Source of the DNA: Sanguinoderma infundibulare
Taxonomy: Eukaryota; Basidiomycota; Agaricomycetes; Polyporales; Polyporaceae
DNA length: 11,306 nucleotides
Direction of reading: 5' to 3'
NCBI GenBank assembly: GCA_032821775.1
Contig: JAVLRN010000087.1
Location: 1 to 11,306, forward strand
Shown: positions 9,764 to 11,306 of the stretch, piece by piece
Layout: every line of letters starts with the position of its first letter
Position numbering within the stretch: position 1 is the first letter of the stretch
Translations under genes and position numbers: made by a program
Notes under the pieces: generated by a model
Database searches by the model: none
The model's input: the letters and a program-made list of their open reading frames with translations, nothing else
What the model was told of the DNA's origin: nothing

Positions 9764-9991
9764 GGAGTGTTTTCAGTACAAGACCTGGACGGGGGACACA
9801 GGGAATGTACTGAGTACAAGACTCGGACGGGGGACACAGGGAGTGTTTTCAGTACAGGACCCGGACGGGGAACACAGGGAGTGTTTTCAGTACAGGACCC
9901 GGACGGGGAACACAGGGAGTGTTTTCAGTACAGGACCCGGACGGGGGGACATAGGGAGTGTACTCAGTACAAGACTCGGATGGTGGTCGCA
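9763..9991 (+). repeat. 38-bp minisatellite, six copies
   Basis: Six head-to-tail units: 9763-9800, 9801-9838, 9839-9876, 9877-9914, 9915-9953 (39 nt) and 9954-9991. Each starts gggagtgt or gggaatgt, has cagtaca or gagtaca in the middle, and continues through a ggac core to gaca/gcaca-like ends. Units 3 and 4 are identical and unit 5 nearly so; units 1, 2 and 6 diverge. A degenerate half unit seems to precede the array (ccgggaacagcggttgacata) and faint remnants follow to about 10050. The last base of the WDR48 stop codon is the first base of unit 1. No stop codon occurs in any plus frame of the consensus, so spurious open frames cross it. Confidence 0.97.
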
Positions 9992-10201
9992 GTGGTGTTT
10001 ACTCTGGTGGCGCGGGCGGGGAGACTTTGTACAGAATCCGGACAGGCGGAAGCCACGGAATTCGACAGGACTACGTACGCAGGGACTGCACTCAAACACG
10101 CAAGTTACCTAGCAGTTACTCTGGGATTCGCGACGAGTACACAACAAAATCTACACTAATGTAGCGGGAGCCTGACGGACCACTCTCGCGCGCCCCTCCG
10201 C

Positions 10202-10471
10202 TCATGCCAGACACTTTCCCGGGCGGACAATAGAGCAGCGCGATGCGACGGAGTTGAGCATCGCCTCGGGATGCCTCTTCTTCTTCAGCACCTTGTCGCG
10301 CACCTCGCGCGCAATGAGGTGGTGGTACGTGAGCGGAACCTCGCGCTCGCAAATCTCGCACTCGGCTGTGCGTGTCTTGGACACCACCGGGGGTGGCGCG
10401 CACACCTCGGCGACGTGAGCACCTTTCGCAAGAATGCCACCACGGCGTCCGGTTTGTCCGCGAGCCCGCAA
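10202..10471 (-). pseudogene. Relic of a eukaryotic HNH-type nuclease-domain gene
   Basis: The minus frame encodes TAECEICEREVPLTYHHLIA, then VRDKVLKKKRHPEAMLNSVA (10360-10244). The CxxC followed by a YHHL metal/catalytic motif and the HPE..LNSVA stretch match the fungal chromosomal HNH family (YisB-like). There the next residues are normally WLC(R)xCH, carrying the second cysteine pair. Here the sequence changes abruptly to SRCSIVRPGKCLA and a stop, so the second cysteine pair and the C-terminus are lost. Upstream, the family-like LADKPDAVVAFLRK lies in a different minus frame (10464-10423), implying a frame change before the CxxC. A donor-like gtgagt (10506) has no obvious acceptor. The biochemical role of the family in fungi is not established. 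Confidence 0.65.
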
Positions 10472-10894
10472 GAAACGAGGGTGTCGAGACAGAGGGAAGC
10501 ACTCACCACGACCGCCGAGTTGGAACGAGAAGGGTACATTGTCACCCGTGAAACGTGCCGAAAGCGCGAATGAATGGGAGACGAGTCAGAACGCACTCTT
10601 CGAGGACACGGAGAAGAACTCACCAGCAAGCCGAGGCTCGAATGCCCCTCACGACGTGCAGGCCTGTGTACCGTTCAAATGCGATCATTAGTGTTTATAC
10701 TATCGTCGGACAGGGAAGGTAAGCATGCGTACTCGGGGGGTGAACGTCCGCAACGGGTTCATCTTCTGCCCGACGCGTCGGCAGCGTAGATCGACCTGCG
10801 CATGTCCTGACGTCAGTCGAAGAACAGCAGAAGGCCATTCTACCCACAGGCACGCTTCGCGGTTCCACCTATCGTCGAGGGCAGCGGGGAAGGC
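10472..10894. other. Spacer between the HNH and second HET relics
   Basis: No frame here is recognisable. The part just above 10472 may hold the 5' end of the HNH relic. The part nearest 10894 may hold further HET sequence decayed past recognition. Confidence 0.4.
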
Positions 10895-11306
10895 AATCCG
10901 CCGACCGTGGAAGGCGAGCAAGTTGACGCTGGCCGGGAGCGCAGCCGTGCGATGACTCCTGGAGCGTCCACCCACGTTTGAACCAACGGCTCTGGCAGAA
11001 GCGTCATTCTTGGTCTTTGTCGGCTGGAACGTCTGCGAGGAACGCATAGCACACGGTCGCGCTAGCGTACCACTTGTATATGCAGTTAATGGCCTCGGTC
11101 AACTCGAAACTGCTCGTCTTGTCGGTGCAACACGAGTCGATCCAGAGGTAGTCGTAGCCCTCCTTCCGCGCGAGGGCGCATGCGTCGCGGACCTTGGCAG
11201 AGAGTCTCGGATCGTCCCAGATGGATGCGACGTCAGGTGAGTGAGACGATCCATTCGAGCGGAGGTCGAGAACCAGAGGAGGATGGACCGCCTGCACGGT
11301 CTGGAT
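10895..11306 (-). pseudogene. Second HET-domain relic, cut by the right edge
   Basis: Read from 11306 downwards, the frame encodes SPDVASIWDDPRLSAKVRD, ACALARKEGYDYLWIDSCC, TDKTSSFELTEAINCIYKWY and CYAFLADVPADKDQE, then a TGA at 11006-11004. The HET motif SRWFKRGWTLQE follows at about 10991-10956 in the same frame. The intervening ten or so codons look as if two small compensating indels occurred. After LQE one nucleotide seems to be missing (gag-tc-atc-gca against gag-ctc-atc-gca in the first copy), and only a weak trace (PASVNLLAFHGRRI, ending about 10895, in another frame) remains. The N-terminus (YAILSH...W) lies beyond the window. The copy resembles the one at 4295-5462 but is in opposite orientation, and it keeps the CC-DKTSS block deleted there. 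It belongs to the same HET family and is almost certainly non-functional. Confidence 0.85.

Noticed and set aside
9763..9991. CRISPR array
   Set aside because: The units are contiguous with no unique spacers, and the setting is a spliced eukaryotic genome.
9767..10159. 130-codon plus-strand open frame crossing the minisatellite, plus overlapping frames on both strands
   Set aside because: The 38-bp unit lacks stops in each plus frame, so tandem copies create open frames automatically; the unit length is not a multiple of 3 and the peptide cycles through all frames.
10202..10471. HNH relic as a mobile intron or homing endonuclease
   Set aside because: The CxxC...YHHL...HPE..LNSVA wording fits a chromosomal eukaryotic HNH family, and no intron, intein or target duplication surrounds it.

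Overview
The window looks like nuclear DNA of a basidiomycete fungus, most likely an agaricomycete and probably of the Polyporales. Three things point there: a WDR48/Bun107-type WD40 gene interrupted by six introns of only 46-66 bp with GTRNGY-like donors; relics of HET-domain genes with the wording typical of Polyporales (YAILSHIW, DACALARKEGYDYLW, RGWTLQE); and a relic of a eukaryotic HNH (CxxC...YHHL) gene. The lineage is inferred from family knowledge, not from a database search.

Layout. At the left edge (777 down to 1, minus strand) an unidentified reading frame runs off the window without a stop. A possible separate exon lies at 1116-1030 on the same strand. From about 1.4 to 2.3 kb on the plus strand there are coding-like segments of an unknown protein, broken by a GT-repeat frameshift and other frame changes. 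From 2.36 to 4.29 kb I find no supportable gene, only an exact 34-bp direct repeat. From 4295 to 5462 (plus) there is a decayed HET-domain gene with at least four frame changes and four stops. From 5.46 to 6.86 kb there is no supported gene; this includes the upstream region of the next locus. From 6860 to 9763 (plus) lies the only well-supported gene, a seven-exon WDR48/UAF1 (Bun107) homologue of 861 residues. It appears to lack the family's C-terminal SUMO-like region, and its stop codon abuts a six-copy, 38-bp minisatellite (9763-9991). On the minus strand follow a broken HNH-nuclease relic (10471-10202) and, cut by the right edge, a second, frameshifted HET relic (11306-10895) opposite in orientation to the first.

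The features do not form an operon or an evident shared pathway. The WDR48 product would act as a WD40 cofactor of ubiquitin-specific proteases. HET genes act in non-self recognition and cell death, but both copies here are dead. The best reading is one conserved gene, possibly damaged at its 3' end, in a fast-changing region of gene relics and repeats. I do not see convincing evidence for a wholly new system. The most useful leads are the truncated WDR48 gene with its adjoining minisatellite and the uninterrupted orphan frame at the left edge.
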